64,000 bases of DNA from NCBI RefSeq assembly GCF_012726265.1, contig NZ_JAASAG010000003.1:174522-238521 (forward strand). The letters are read 5' to 3'. The notes beneath the pieces are model-generated. The model was given only the letters and a program-made list of their open reading frames with translations. It searched no databases and was not told the DNA's origin. Both the position numbers and the translations under genes were made by a program. This DNA is from Streptomyces sp. HNM0575. Lineage in GTDB: Bacteria > Actinomycetota > Actinomycetes > Streptomycetales > Streptomycetaceae. Shown here in pieces: positions 17,383 through 25,016 of this stretch; position 1 is the first letter of the stretch, and each line of letters opens with the position of its first letter.

Positions 17383-18225
17383 ATGCCCGACGTTGTGCGC
17401 GCCGCCCTCGTGCAGGCGACCTGGACAGGCGACACAGATTCGATGATCGAGAAGCATGAGCGGTACGCGCGCGAGGCCGCCCGGCAGGGCGCACGCGTCA
17501 TCGGCTTCCAAGAGGTCTTCAACGCCCCGTACTTCTGCCAGGTGCAGGACGCCGAGCACTACAAGTGGGCCGAACCCGTCCCGGACGGGCCGACGGTGCG
17601 GCGGATGCAGGAGCTGGCGCGGGAGACGGGAATGGTGGTGGTCGTCCCCGTCTTCGAGGTCGAGCAGTCCGGCTTCTACTACAACACCGCCGCCGTCATC
17701 GACGCGGACGGCACGGTGCTGGGCACGTACCGCAAGCATCACCTGCCCCAACTCCCGGGCTTCTGGGAGAAGTTCTACTTCAAGCCCGGCAACCTGGGCT
17801 GGCCCGTCTTCGACACCGCGGTCGGCCGGATCGGCGTCTACATCTGCTACGACCGCCACTTCCCCGAGGGCTGGCGCGAACTCGGCCTGGCCGGCGCCCA
17901 GCTCGTCTACAACCCCTCCGCCACCTCCCGCGGCCTCTCCAGCCACCTGTGGCAGCTGGAACAGCCCGCCGCGGCCGTCGCCAACGAGTACTTCATCGCC
18001 GCCATCAACCGCGTCGGCACCGAGGAGTACGGCGACAACGACTTCTACGGCACGAGCTACTTCGTCGACCCGCGCGGCCAGTTCGTCGGCGACGTCGCCA
18101 GCGACAAGGAGGAGGAACTCCTCGTCCGCGACCTCGACTTCGACGTCATCGACGAGGTGCGCCGGCAGTGGGCCTTCTACCGAGACCGGCGGCCCGACGC
18201 CTACGAGGGGCTGGTGCGGCCCTGA
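17383..18225 (+). CDS. Carbon-nitrogen hydrolase, beta-ureidopropionase type
   Basis: A 280-residue nitrilase-superfamily amidase. The Glu-Lys-Cys triad is visible in GFQEVFNAPYF, TYRKHHLPQ and YICYDRHFPEG. The sequence resembles N-carbamoyl-beta-alanine amidohydrolases, which release beta-alanine (or beta-aminoisobutyrate), CO2 and NH3 in the last step of reductive pyrimidine breakdown. Its neighbours, a dihydropyrimidinase and an aminotransferase, support this over N-carbamoylputrescine hydrolysis. ATG 17383 has AAAGGAG at 17370-17376; the longer frame from 17332 lacks such a site. Its stop overlaps the next start by one base (TGATG). Confidence 0.87.
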   Translation: MPDVVRAALVQATWTGDTDSMIEKHERYAREAARQGARVIGFQEVFNAPYFCQVQDAEHYKWAEPVPDGPTVRRMQELARETGMVVVVPVFEVEQSGFYYNTAAVIDADGTVLGTYRKHHLPQLPGFWEKFYFKPGNLGWPVFDTAVGRIGVYICYDRHFPEGWRELGLAGAQLVYNPSATSRGLSSHLWQLEQPAAAVANEYFIAAINRVGTEEYGDNDFYGTSYFVDPRGQFVGDVASDKEEELLVRDLDFDVIDEVRRQWAFYRDRRPDAYEGLVRP

Positions 18226-19577
18226 TGAGCACTGCGCAACCGGCAGGCCACTCCCCGGATCCGGAGGCCCTCCTCCAGCGCACCCGCGCCGTACTGCCCG
18301 ACTGGCTCGCGCTCTACTACGACCGGCCGCTGGAGATCACCCACGGCGAGGGACGGTACGTCTGGGACGGCGAGGGCAACCGCTACCTCGACTTCTTCGG
18401 CGGCATCCTCACCACCATGACGGCGCACGCGCTGCCCGAGGTGACCAAGGCCGTCAGCGAGCAGGCGGGCCGCATCCTGCACAGCTCCACGCTGTATCTG
18501 GACCGTCCCATGGTCGACTTGGCGGAGCGCATCGCCGCCCTGTCCGGCATCCCGGACGCCCGGGTCTTCTTCACCACCTCCGGTACGGAGGCCAACGACA
18601 CGGCGCTGCTGCTGGCCACCACCCACCGTCGCTCCAACCAGATCCTGGCGCTGCGCAACAGCTACCACGGGCGCTCCTTCTCGGCGGTCGGCATCACCGG
18701 CAACCGCTCCTGGTCGCCCACCACCCTCTCGCCGCTCCAGACGCTCTACGTGCACGGCGGCGTGCGCACCCGCGGTCCCTACGCGGCCCTGGACGACGCC
18801 GGGTTCATCGATGCGTGCACCGCGGACCTGACGGACATGCTCGGCCAGACCGGCGGCGACGTCGCGGCGCTGATCGCCGAACCGGTGCAGGGCGTCGGCG
18901 GGTTCACCTCGCCGCCCGACGGCCTCCTCGCCGCGTTCCGTGAAGTCCTCAGCGAACACGGCATTCTGTGGATCAGCGACGAGGTGCAGACCGGCTGGGG
19001 CCGTACGGGCGAGCACTTCTGGGGATGGCAGGCACACGACGGGGCCGGGCCGCCCGACATGCTCACCTTCGCCAAGGGCATCGGCAACGGCATGTCGATC
19101 GGCGGCGTCGTGGCGCGTGCCGAGGTCATGAACTGCCTTCCGGCGAACTCCATCTCCACCTTCGGCGGCAGCCCCGTCACCATGGCCGCCGGCAACGCGA
19201 ACCTCAACTACCTGCTGGAGCACGACCTTCAGGGCAACGCCCGCCGCGTCGGAGGTCTCCTGCTGGAGCGGCTGCGGGCCGCGTCGGCGGGTCTCGGCGT
19301 CGTACGGGAGGTGCGCGGCCGCGGCCTGATGGCCGGTGTGGAGCTGGTCGACCCGCACACCGGCGCCCCGTCGCCGGAGGCGGCCTCGCTGGTGCTGGAG
19401 GCCGCACGCGAGCGCGGCCTGCTCATCGGCAAGGGCGGCGGCCACGCCACCAGCAGCGTGCTGCGCATCGCGCCGCCGCTGACCCTCACCGTCGCGGAGG
19501 CGGAGGAGGGCGCCGAGATCCTTGAGCAGGCCTTGCGCACGGCCGACAACGAGCTGGGAGGGGAGAGCACTCAATGA
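18225..19577 (+). CDS. Class III aminotransferase (omega-amino acid:pyruvate/2-oxoglutarate type)
   Basis: A 450-residue PLP enzyme. The family's Asp in WISDEVQTGWGRTG and the PLP-binding Lys in MLTFAKGIGNGMSIGG are present, as is the cofactor-phosphate motif FTTSGTEAND. In this setting the likely substrate is beta-alanine or beta-aminoisobutyrate from the upstream amidase, giving a semialdehyde. The overall sequence resembles alanine-glyoxylate/beta-aminoisobutyrate aminotransferases. It starts one base inside the preceding stop and ends with an ATGA overlap (19574-19577) with the dihydropyrimidinase gene. Confidence 0.87.
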   Translation: MSTAQPAGHSPDPEALLQRTRAVLPDWLALYYDRPLEITHGEGRYVWDGEGNRYLDFFGGILTTMTAHALPEVTKAVSEQAGRILHSSTLYLDRPMVDLAERIAALSGIPDARVFFTTSGTEANDTALLLATTHRRSNQILALRNSYHGRSFSAVGITGNRSWSPTTLSPLQTLYVHGGVRTRGPYAALDDAGFIDACTADLTDMLGQTGGDVAALIAEPVQGVGGFTSPPDGLLAAFREVLSEHGILWISDEVQTGWGRTGEHFWGWQAHDGAGPPDMLTFAKGIGNGMSIGGVVARAEVMNCLPANSISTFGGSPVTMAAGNANLNYLLEHDLQGNARRVGGLLLERLRAASAGLGVVREVRGRGLMAGVELVDPHTGAPSPEAASLVLEAARERGLLIGKGGGHATSSVLRIAPPLTLTVAEAEEGAEILEQALRTADNELGGESTQ

Positions 19578-20980
19578 CGCACTCACGTACGGTCGTTCGC
19601 GGGGGACTCGTCATCACCGCGTCCGACGAGACACACGCGGACGTGCTGATCGAGGACGGACGCGTCGTCGCCACCGCCGCCACGGGAAGCAGCGTCGCGG
19701 AGGGCTGGACCGCCGAGCGGAGCATCGACGCCACCGGCAAGTACGTCATCCCGGGCGGCGTCGACGGTCACACGCACATGGACATGCCCTTCGGCGGCAC
19801 CTTCTCCTCCGACGACTTCGAGACGGGCACGAGGGCCGCGGCCTGGGGCGGCACCACGACCATCGTCGACTTCGCCATCCAGCAGAAGGGGCACTCGCTG
19901 CGCGAGGGACTGGACCGCTGGCACGCCAAGGCCGACGCGCAGTGCGCCATCGACTACGGCTTCCACATGATCCTCGCCGACGTCAACCAGGGGACGCTGA
20001 AGGAGATGGACCTCCTCGTGGAGGAGGGCATCAGCTCCTTCAAGATGTTCATGGCCTATCCCGGTGTCTTCTACAGCGACGACGGGCAGATCCTGCGGGC
20101 CATGCAGCGCACCGCCGCCAACGGCGGGCTGACGATGATGCACGCGGAGAACGGCATCGCCATCGACGTGCTCGTCGAGCAGGCCCTCGCCGAGGGCCGC
20201 ACCGACCCCCGCTACCACGGGGAGGTGCGCAAGGCGCTGCTGGAGGCGGAGGCCACGCACCGCGCCATCCAGCTGGCGCGGGTGGCCGGTTCACCGCTGT
20301 ACGTCGTGCACGTCTCCGCCGAGGAGGCCGTCGCCGAGCTGGCCGGAGCACGCGACAAGGGGCTTCCGGTGTTCGGCGAGACCTGTCCGCAGTACCTGTT
20401 CCTGACGGTCGACAAGCTGGCGGAACCCGACTTCGGCGGCGCCAAGTACGTCTGCTCCACGCCGCTTCGGCCCCGGGAACACCAGGCGGCACTGTGGCGC
20501 GGGCTGCGCACGAACGACCTCCAGGTGGTCTCCACCGACCACTGCCCGTTCTGCTTCGTCGGCCAGAAGGAGCTGGGCCGCGGCGACTTCTCCAAGATCC
20601 CCAACGGGATGCCCGGCGTCGAGCACCGCATGGACCTGCTCCACCAGGCCGTGCTCGAAGGGCACATCTCGCGCCGCCGCTGGATCGAGCTCGCCTGCGC
20701 CACCCCGGCCCGGATGTTCGGGCTCTACCCCAAGAAGGGGACGCTACAGCCCGGTTCGGACGCCGACCTCGTCGTCTACGACCCCGGAGCCGAGCAGACC
20801 CTCTCCGCCGAGACGCACCACATGAACGTCGACTACTCGGCCTACGAAGGCAAGCGGATCACCGGGCAGGTCGAGACGGTGCTCTCGCGCGGCGAGACCG
20901 TCGTCGACAGGCGCACCTACACAGGACGTGCGGGGCACGGGCAGTACACCCCGCGCGGTCTGTGCCAACTCCTCGACTGA
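19574..20980 (+). CDS. hydA: Dihydropyrimidinase / D-hydantoinase
   Basis: A 468-residue cyclic amidohydrolase that opens 5,6-dihydrouracil or hydantoin rings. The binuclear metal site is complete: HTHMDMPF, the carboxylated Lys in SSFKMFMAYPG, MHAENG, VVHVSAEEA and VVSTDHCPF. Its product, an N-carbamoyl-beta-amino acid, is the substrate of the amidase encoded at 17383, so the two act in sequence. It is translationally coupled to the aminotransferase by ATGA. Confidence 0.92.
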   Translation: MTHSRTVVRGGLVITASDETHADVLIEDGRVVATAATGSSVAEGWTAERSIDATGKYVIPGGVDGHTHMDMPFGGTFSSDDFETGTRAAAWGGTTTIVDFAIQQKGHSLREGLDRWHAKADAQCAIDYGFHMILADVNQGTLKEMDLLVEEGISSFKMFMAYPGVFYSDDGQILRAMQRTAANGGLTMMHAENGIAIDVLVEQALAEGRTDPRYHGEVRKALLEAEATHRAIQLARVAGSPLYVVHVSAEEAVAELAGARDKGLPVFGETCPQYLFLTVDKLAEPDFGGAKYVCSTPLRPREHQAALWRGLRTNDLQVVSTDHCPFCFVGQKELGRGDFSKIPNGMPGVEHRMDLLHQAVLEGHISRRRWIELACATPARMFGLYPKKGTLQPGSDADLVVYDPGAEQTLSAETHHMNVDYSAYEGKRITGQVETVLSRGETVVDRRTYTGRAGHGQYTPRGLCQLLD

Positions 20981-20993
20981 AGACAGCGGTTGC

Positions 20994-21021
20994 TGTGCCT
21001 GAACAGATGTGCCTGAACAGA
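20994..21021. repeat. 14-bp perfect tandem duplication
   Basis: TGTGCCTGAACAGA occurs twice in direct succession (20994-21007 and 21008-21021) between hydA and the oxidoreductase. It looks like a slippage duplication just upstream of the ribosome binding site. Confidence 0.9.
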
Positions 21022-21036
21022 AGGGACGGACAGGGC

Positions 21037-22041
21037 ATGGACTTCGGACTCGTACTCCAGACGGACCCGCCCGGCTCGCGGACGGTGGGCCTGATGCGCC
21101 GTGCCGAGCGGCAGGGCTTCCGCTACGGCTGGACCTTCGACTCGGTGGTGCTGTGGCAGGAGCCGTTCGTCATCCACAGCCGGGTGCTGGACAACACCGA
21201 CCGGCTGATCGTCGGCCCCATGGTCACCAATCCCGGCACCCGCGCCTGGGAGGTCACCGCCTCCACCTTCGCCACCCTCAACGAGATGTACGGCAACCGC
21301 ACCGTGTGCGGCCTCGGCCGGGGCGACTCGGCGATGCGCGTCGCCGGGCGCAAGCCGAACACCCTCGGGCAGGTCAGCGCTGCGATGACCGCCATCCGCG
21401 ACCTGGCGGAGGGCCGGGAGGCGGTCGTCGACGGTACGCCGCTGAAGTTCCCGTGGGTGAAGGAGGGCAGCAGGCTCCCGGTGTGGATGGGCGCGTACGG
21501 GCCGAAGGCACTTGCCATGGCGGGCCGTGAGGCGGACGGCTTCATCCTCCAGCTCGCCGACCCCTATCTGACGGAGTCGATGGTCAAGGCGGTACGGGTC
21601 GCCGCCGCCCAGGCCGGCCGCGACCCGGACGACGTCACGGTCTGTGTCGCGGCCCCCGCCTATGTCGGCGACGATCTCCAGCACGCGAGGGAGCAGTGCC
21701 GCTGGTTCGGCGGGATGGTCGGCAACCACGTCGCCGACCTCGTCGCCCGCTACGGCGAGGACTCCGACCTCGTACCGGCGGCGCTGACCAGCTACATCAA
21801 GTCCCGCCAGGGCTACGACTACGCGCACCACGGCCGTGCGGGCAATCCGGACACGGAGTTCGTGCCGGACGAAGTCGTGGACCGCTTCTGCCTGTTGGGC
21901 CCGGCGGAGGCGCACATCGAGAAGCTGCGGACGCTGCGGGACCTGGGCGTCGACCAGTTCGCGGTGTACGCGATGCACGACGCGACGGAGGCGGTGATCG
22001 ACGCCTACGGGCGCGACGTCATCCCCGCGCTGAACGACTGA
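21037..22041 (+). CDS. LLM-class flavin/F420-dependent oxidoreductase
   Basis: A 334-residue bacterial-luciferase-like (TIM barrel) oxidoreductase beginning MDFGLVLQTDPPG. Stretches typical of F420-dependent LLM proteins include FDSVVLWQEPFV, LIVGPMVTNPGTRAWEVTASTFATL, GLGRGDSA and PVWMGAYGPKALAMAGREADGF. Members of this type are often found beside hydantoinases, as here. Its reaction is unknown; it could reduce or oxidise the pyrimidine/hydantoin ring. I chose ATG 21037, after AAGGGACGG; GTG 20997 and ATG 21007 are in frame but lie in the tandem repeat. Confidence 0.82.
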   Translation: MDFGLVLQTDPPGSRTVGLMRRAERQGFRYGWTFDSVVLWQEPFVIHSRVLDNTDRLIVGPMVTNPGTRAWEVTASTFATLNEMYGNRTVCGLGRGDSAMRVAGRKPNTLGQVSAAMTAIRDLAEGREAVVDGTPLKFPWVKEGSRLPVWMGAYGPKALAMAGREADGFILQLADPYLTESMVKAVRVAAAQAGRDPDDVTVCVAAPAYVGDDLQHAREQCRWFGGMVGNHVADLVARYGEDSDLVPAALTSYIKSRQGYDYAHHGRAGNPDTEFVPDEVVDRFCLLGPAEAHIEKLRTLRDLGVDQFAVYAMHDATEAVIDAYGRDVIPALND

Positions 22042-22165
22042 GACCGGCACGGCGGCGGGGGCGCGGCAGCGTGCCCCCGCCTCTGGCGCCCAGGCCGCCG
22101 GCCGCAGACCGCCCCTACCCCCCCCCACAACCGAAGACCAGCACCGAGTCGAAGAGGTGTGTGCC

Positions 22166-23734
22166 ATGACCGGGACCGTTCCGACCGCCGCACCGGGCCC
22201 GCAGGGCGCGCCCGGCACCGGCACCGCTGAGCAGCTCACCCACCCCGACGGCCGGGTGGAGCTGCCCGAAGGGGCGATACCGGAGGGCAGCCGGTTCGCC
22301 AACGCCGACCTGCGGCCGGTGCCGCTGTCGAAGCGCCGCTGGACGACGTACAACTTCGCCGCCGTATGGATCGGCATGGCGCACAACATCCCGTCCTGGC
22401 TGCTCGCCTCGGGCCTCGTCGCGCTCGGAATGGACTGGAAGCAGGCCGTCTTCACCATCGCGCTGGCCAACGTGATCGTGCTGATGCCGATGCTGATGAC
22501 GGGTCACGCCGGACCCAAGTACGGCATTCCCTTCCCCGTCTTCGCACGCGCCTCGTTCGGGCTGCGCGGGGCCAACCTGCCGGCGCTGATCCGGGCGGCC
22601 GTGGCCTGCTGCTGGTTCGGCATCCAGACATGGATCGGCGGACAGGGCATCTTCGTGCTGCTCGGCAAGATCTTCGGCGGCTGGGCGGAGGCCGGGAAGA
22701 TCGGCGGGCAGCCGTGGACGCTGTGGCTGTGCTTCGTGCTGTTCTGGGCGCTCGAACTCGCCATCATCTACCGGGGGATGGAGACGCTGCGCCGCTTCGA
22801 GAACTGGGCGGCGCCGTTCGTGATCGTCGGTGCGCTCGTGCTGCTGGCGTGGATGGCCGTCAAGGCCGGCGGCTTCGGGCCGCTGCTGGACGAGCCGTCG
22901 AAGCTGGGCTGGGGGCCGGAGTTCTGGCCGGTCTTCTTCCCGTCCCTGATGGGCATGATCGCGTTCTGGTCCACGCTGTCGCTCAACATCCCCGACTTCA
23001 CCCGCTTCGGCGCCGGACAGCGCGCCCAGGTGTGGGGCCAGTCGCTGGGCCTGCCCACGACGATGACGCTCTTCGCGCTGCTGTCGGTCTTCGTCACCTC
23101 CGGTTCGCAGGTGGTGTACGGGACGTCGATCTGGGACCCGGTGAAGCTCGCGGGCAAGACCGACAACGTCTTCGGGCTGCTGTTCGCGCTGATCACCGTG
23201 CTCGTCGCGACCATCTCCGTGAACCTGGCGGCCAACGTCGTCTCGCCCGCGTACGATCTGGCGAATCTCGCGCCGCGGTTCGTCAACTTCCGTACGGGGG
23301 CGCTGATCACGGGTGTCGTGGGCGTCGTGATCATGCCGTGGAAGCTGACGGAGACGCCCGAGCTGTACATCTACACATGGCTCGGCACCGTCGGCGGGCT
23401 CCTCGGCACCGTCGCCGGAATCCTGATCGCCGACTACTGGCTGGTGCGCCGCACCCGCCTGCACCTCGCGGACCTCTACCGGGAGGGCGGCGCCTACTGG
23501 TACTCCGCGGGCTGGAACTGGCGCGCGGTCGCGGCGTTCATCGTCGGCGGGCTGCTCGCGGTCGGCGGCTCCTACTCGGCGAAGGGCAAGGGGCCCTTCC
23601 CCGCGGACGGTCTGATCCCCTTCCTCCAGCCGCTCGCGGACTACGGCTGGGCGGTCGGAGTGGCCAGCTCACTGCTGGTGTACGTGGCGCTGACGCGGGT
23701 CAGCCCGCCGCGTGGGGACGCCGTCGGGAGTTGA
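22166..23734 (+). CDS. NCS1-family nucleobase/hydantoin/allantoin permease
   Basis: A 522-residue transporter with about twelve transmembrane segments. After a polar N-terminal stretch, residues near 50-90 show the NCS1 pattern (SKRRWTTYNFAAVWIGMAHNIPSWLLASGL), followed by GPKYGIPFPVFARASFGLRGANLPALIRA, typical of cytosine, uracil, allantoin and hydantoin permeases. It most likely imports the ring compound degraded by the neighbouring enzymes, with H+ or Na+. GAAGAGG (22151-22157) favours ATG 22166. A C9 run (22118-22126) lies in the upstream gap. Confidence 0.9.
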   Translation: MTGTVPTAAPGPQGAPGTGTAEQLTHPDGRVELPEGAIPEGSRFANADLRPVPLSKRRWTTYNFAAVWIGMAHNIPSWLLASGLVALGMDWKQAVFTIALANVIVLMPMLMTGHAGPKYGIPFPVFARASFGLRGANLPALIRAAVACCWFGIQTWIGGQGIFVLLGKIFGGWAEAGKIGGQPWTLWLCFVLFWALELAIIYRGMETLRRFENWAAPFVIVGALVLLAWMAVKAGGFGPLLDEPSKLGWGPEFWPVFFPSLMGMIAFWSTLSLNIPDFTRFGAGQRAQVWGQSLGLPTTMTLFALLSVFVTSGSQVVYGTSIWDPVKLAGKTDNVFGLLFALITVLVATISVNLAANVVSPAYDLANLAPRFVNFRTGALITGVVGVVIMPWKLTETPELYIYTWLGTVGGLLGTVAGILIADYWLVRRTRLHLADLYREGGAYWYSAGWNWRAVAAFIVGGLLAVGGSYSAKGKGPFPADGLIPFLQPLADYGWAVGVASSLLVYVALTRVSPPRGDAVGS

Positions 23735-23795
23735 GGAGGCACCCCCGCGCCGAGGCGGCACCCAGGGAAGCCACAGCCGAGAGGAAGGGAAGGAC

Positions 23796-24971
23796 ATGCA
23801 GCCCCTCCGCGGAGTCACCGTGGTCTCGCTGGAGCAGGCCATCGCCGCTCCTTACGCCAGCCGTCATCTCGCCGATCTGGGCGCACGCGTCATCAAGGTG
23901 GAGCGCCCGGGCACGGGCGACTTCGCACGGGCCTATGACTCGCGCACCCGGGGCCTCAGCTCCCATTTCGTCTGGGTCAACCGCAACAAGGAGTCGCTCA
24001 CGCTCGACTTCAAGGACCCGGGCGGCAGGGACGCACTGCGGCGGCTGCTGTCCGGTGCCGACGTCTTCATCCAGAACCTGGCGCCCGGCGCCGCCGCCCG
24101 CGCGGGATTCGGCGCCGCCGAACTGCGGGCCGCACAGCCCTCGTTGATCGTCTGCGACATCTCGGGATACGGCTCCCCGGGGCCGTACCGGACCATGAAG
24201 GCCTACGACCTGATGGTGCAGAGCGAGGCCGGGCTGCTGTCCGTCACCGGCGACGGCGAGGACATGGCGAAGGTGGGCGTCTCGGTGTCCGACATCGCCG
24301 CGGGCATGTACGCCTACAGCTCCGTTCTCGCCGCCCTGCTGGAGCGCGGGCGCACCGGCGACGGCACCCACATCGACGTATCGATGCTGGAGGCCACCGT
24401 CGAGTGGATGGGCTTCCCGCTCTACTACTCCTACGGGGGCGCGGAGCAGCCGGTGCGCGCGGGCGCCGCGCACGCGACCATCTACCCGTACGGCCCGTTC
24501 ACGGCGGGCGACGGCAAGGTCGTGATGATGAGCATCCAGAACGAGCGTGAATGGCGGGGGTTCTGCGAGAGCTTCCTGCGGCAGCCCGGCCTCGCAGACC
24601 GCCCGGAGTTCGCGACCAACGCCGACCGCAACGAACACCGCGACTCGCTGGCCGCCGTCATCTCCAATCGGTTCGCCGAACTGACGAGCACTGAGGCGAT
24701 GGACGCGCTCGCCGCGGTCCCGGTCGCCCACGCCCGTGTCAACTCCATGGCGGAGGTGTGGGACCACCCTCAACTCGCCGCGCGCGGACGCTGGCACGAG
24801 GTCGGCACCCCGGCGGGCCCGGTGCCGTCCATGGCCCTGCCCGGCATGGTCGCCGGCGAGCCCAGGATGGATCCGGTGCCGGAACTCGGGCAGCACACCC
24901 GCGCCATCCTCGGCGAACTCGGCCTCACCGCCGACGACATCGACGCGCTGGTCGCCAAGGGAGCCGCCTGA
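23796..24971 (+). CDS. Family III CoA-transferase (CaiB/BaiF)
   Basis: A 391-residue CoA-transferase. MQPLRGVTVVSLEQAIAAPYASRHLADLGARVIKVE is the classic N terminus, and the conserved Asp lies in MKAYDLMVQSEAGL (about residue 147). It exchanges CoA between an acyl-CoA and a carboxylate that cannot be named from sequence. Its position after the catabolic genes suggests it activates a carboxylic acid product. The ATG at 23796 has a strong GAGGAAGGGAAGG, and a hairpin follows the stop. Confidence 0.87.
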   Translation: MQPLRGVTVVSLEQAIAAPYASRHLADLGARVIKVERPGTGDFARAYDSRTRGLSSHFVWVNRNKESLTLDFKDPGGRDALRRLLSGADVFIQNLAPGAAARAGFGAAELRAAQPSLIVCDISGYGSPGPYRTMKAYDLMVQSEAGLLSVTGDGEDMAKVGVSVSDIAAGMYAYSSVLAALLERGRTGDGTHIDVSMLEATVEWMGFPLYYSYGGAEQPVRAGAAHATIYPYGPFTAGDGKVVMMSIQNEREWRGFCESFLRQPGLADRPEFATNADRNEHRDSLAAVISNRFAELTSTEAMDALAAVPVAHARVNSMAEVWDHPQLAARGRWHEVGTPAGPVPSMALPGMVAGEPRMDPVPELGQHTRAILGELGLTADDIDALVAKGAA

Positions 24972-24981
24972 GACCGGCCGT

Positions 24982-25006
24982 GGCGGCCAAGATCGCTGTG
25001 GCCGCC
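24982..25006. terminator. Hairpin between convergent genes
   Basis: GGCGGCCA (24982-24989) pairs perfectly with TGGCCGCC (24999-25006) across a 9-nt loop. It separates the CoA-transferase gene (+) from the end of the large WD40 gene (-) and can terminate both. Confidence 0.65.
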
Positions 25007-25016
25007 GCGGGACGCG

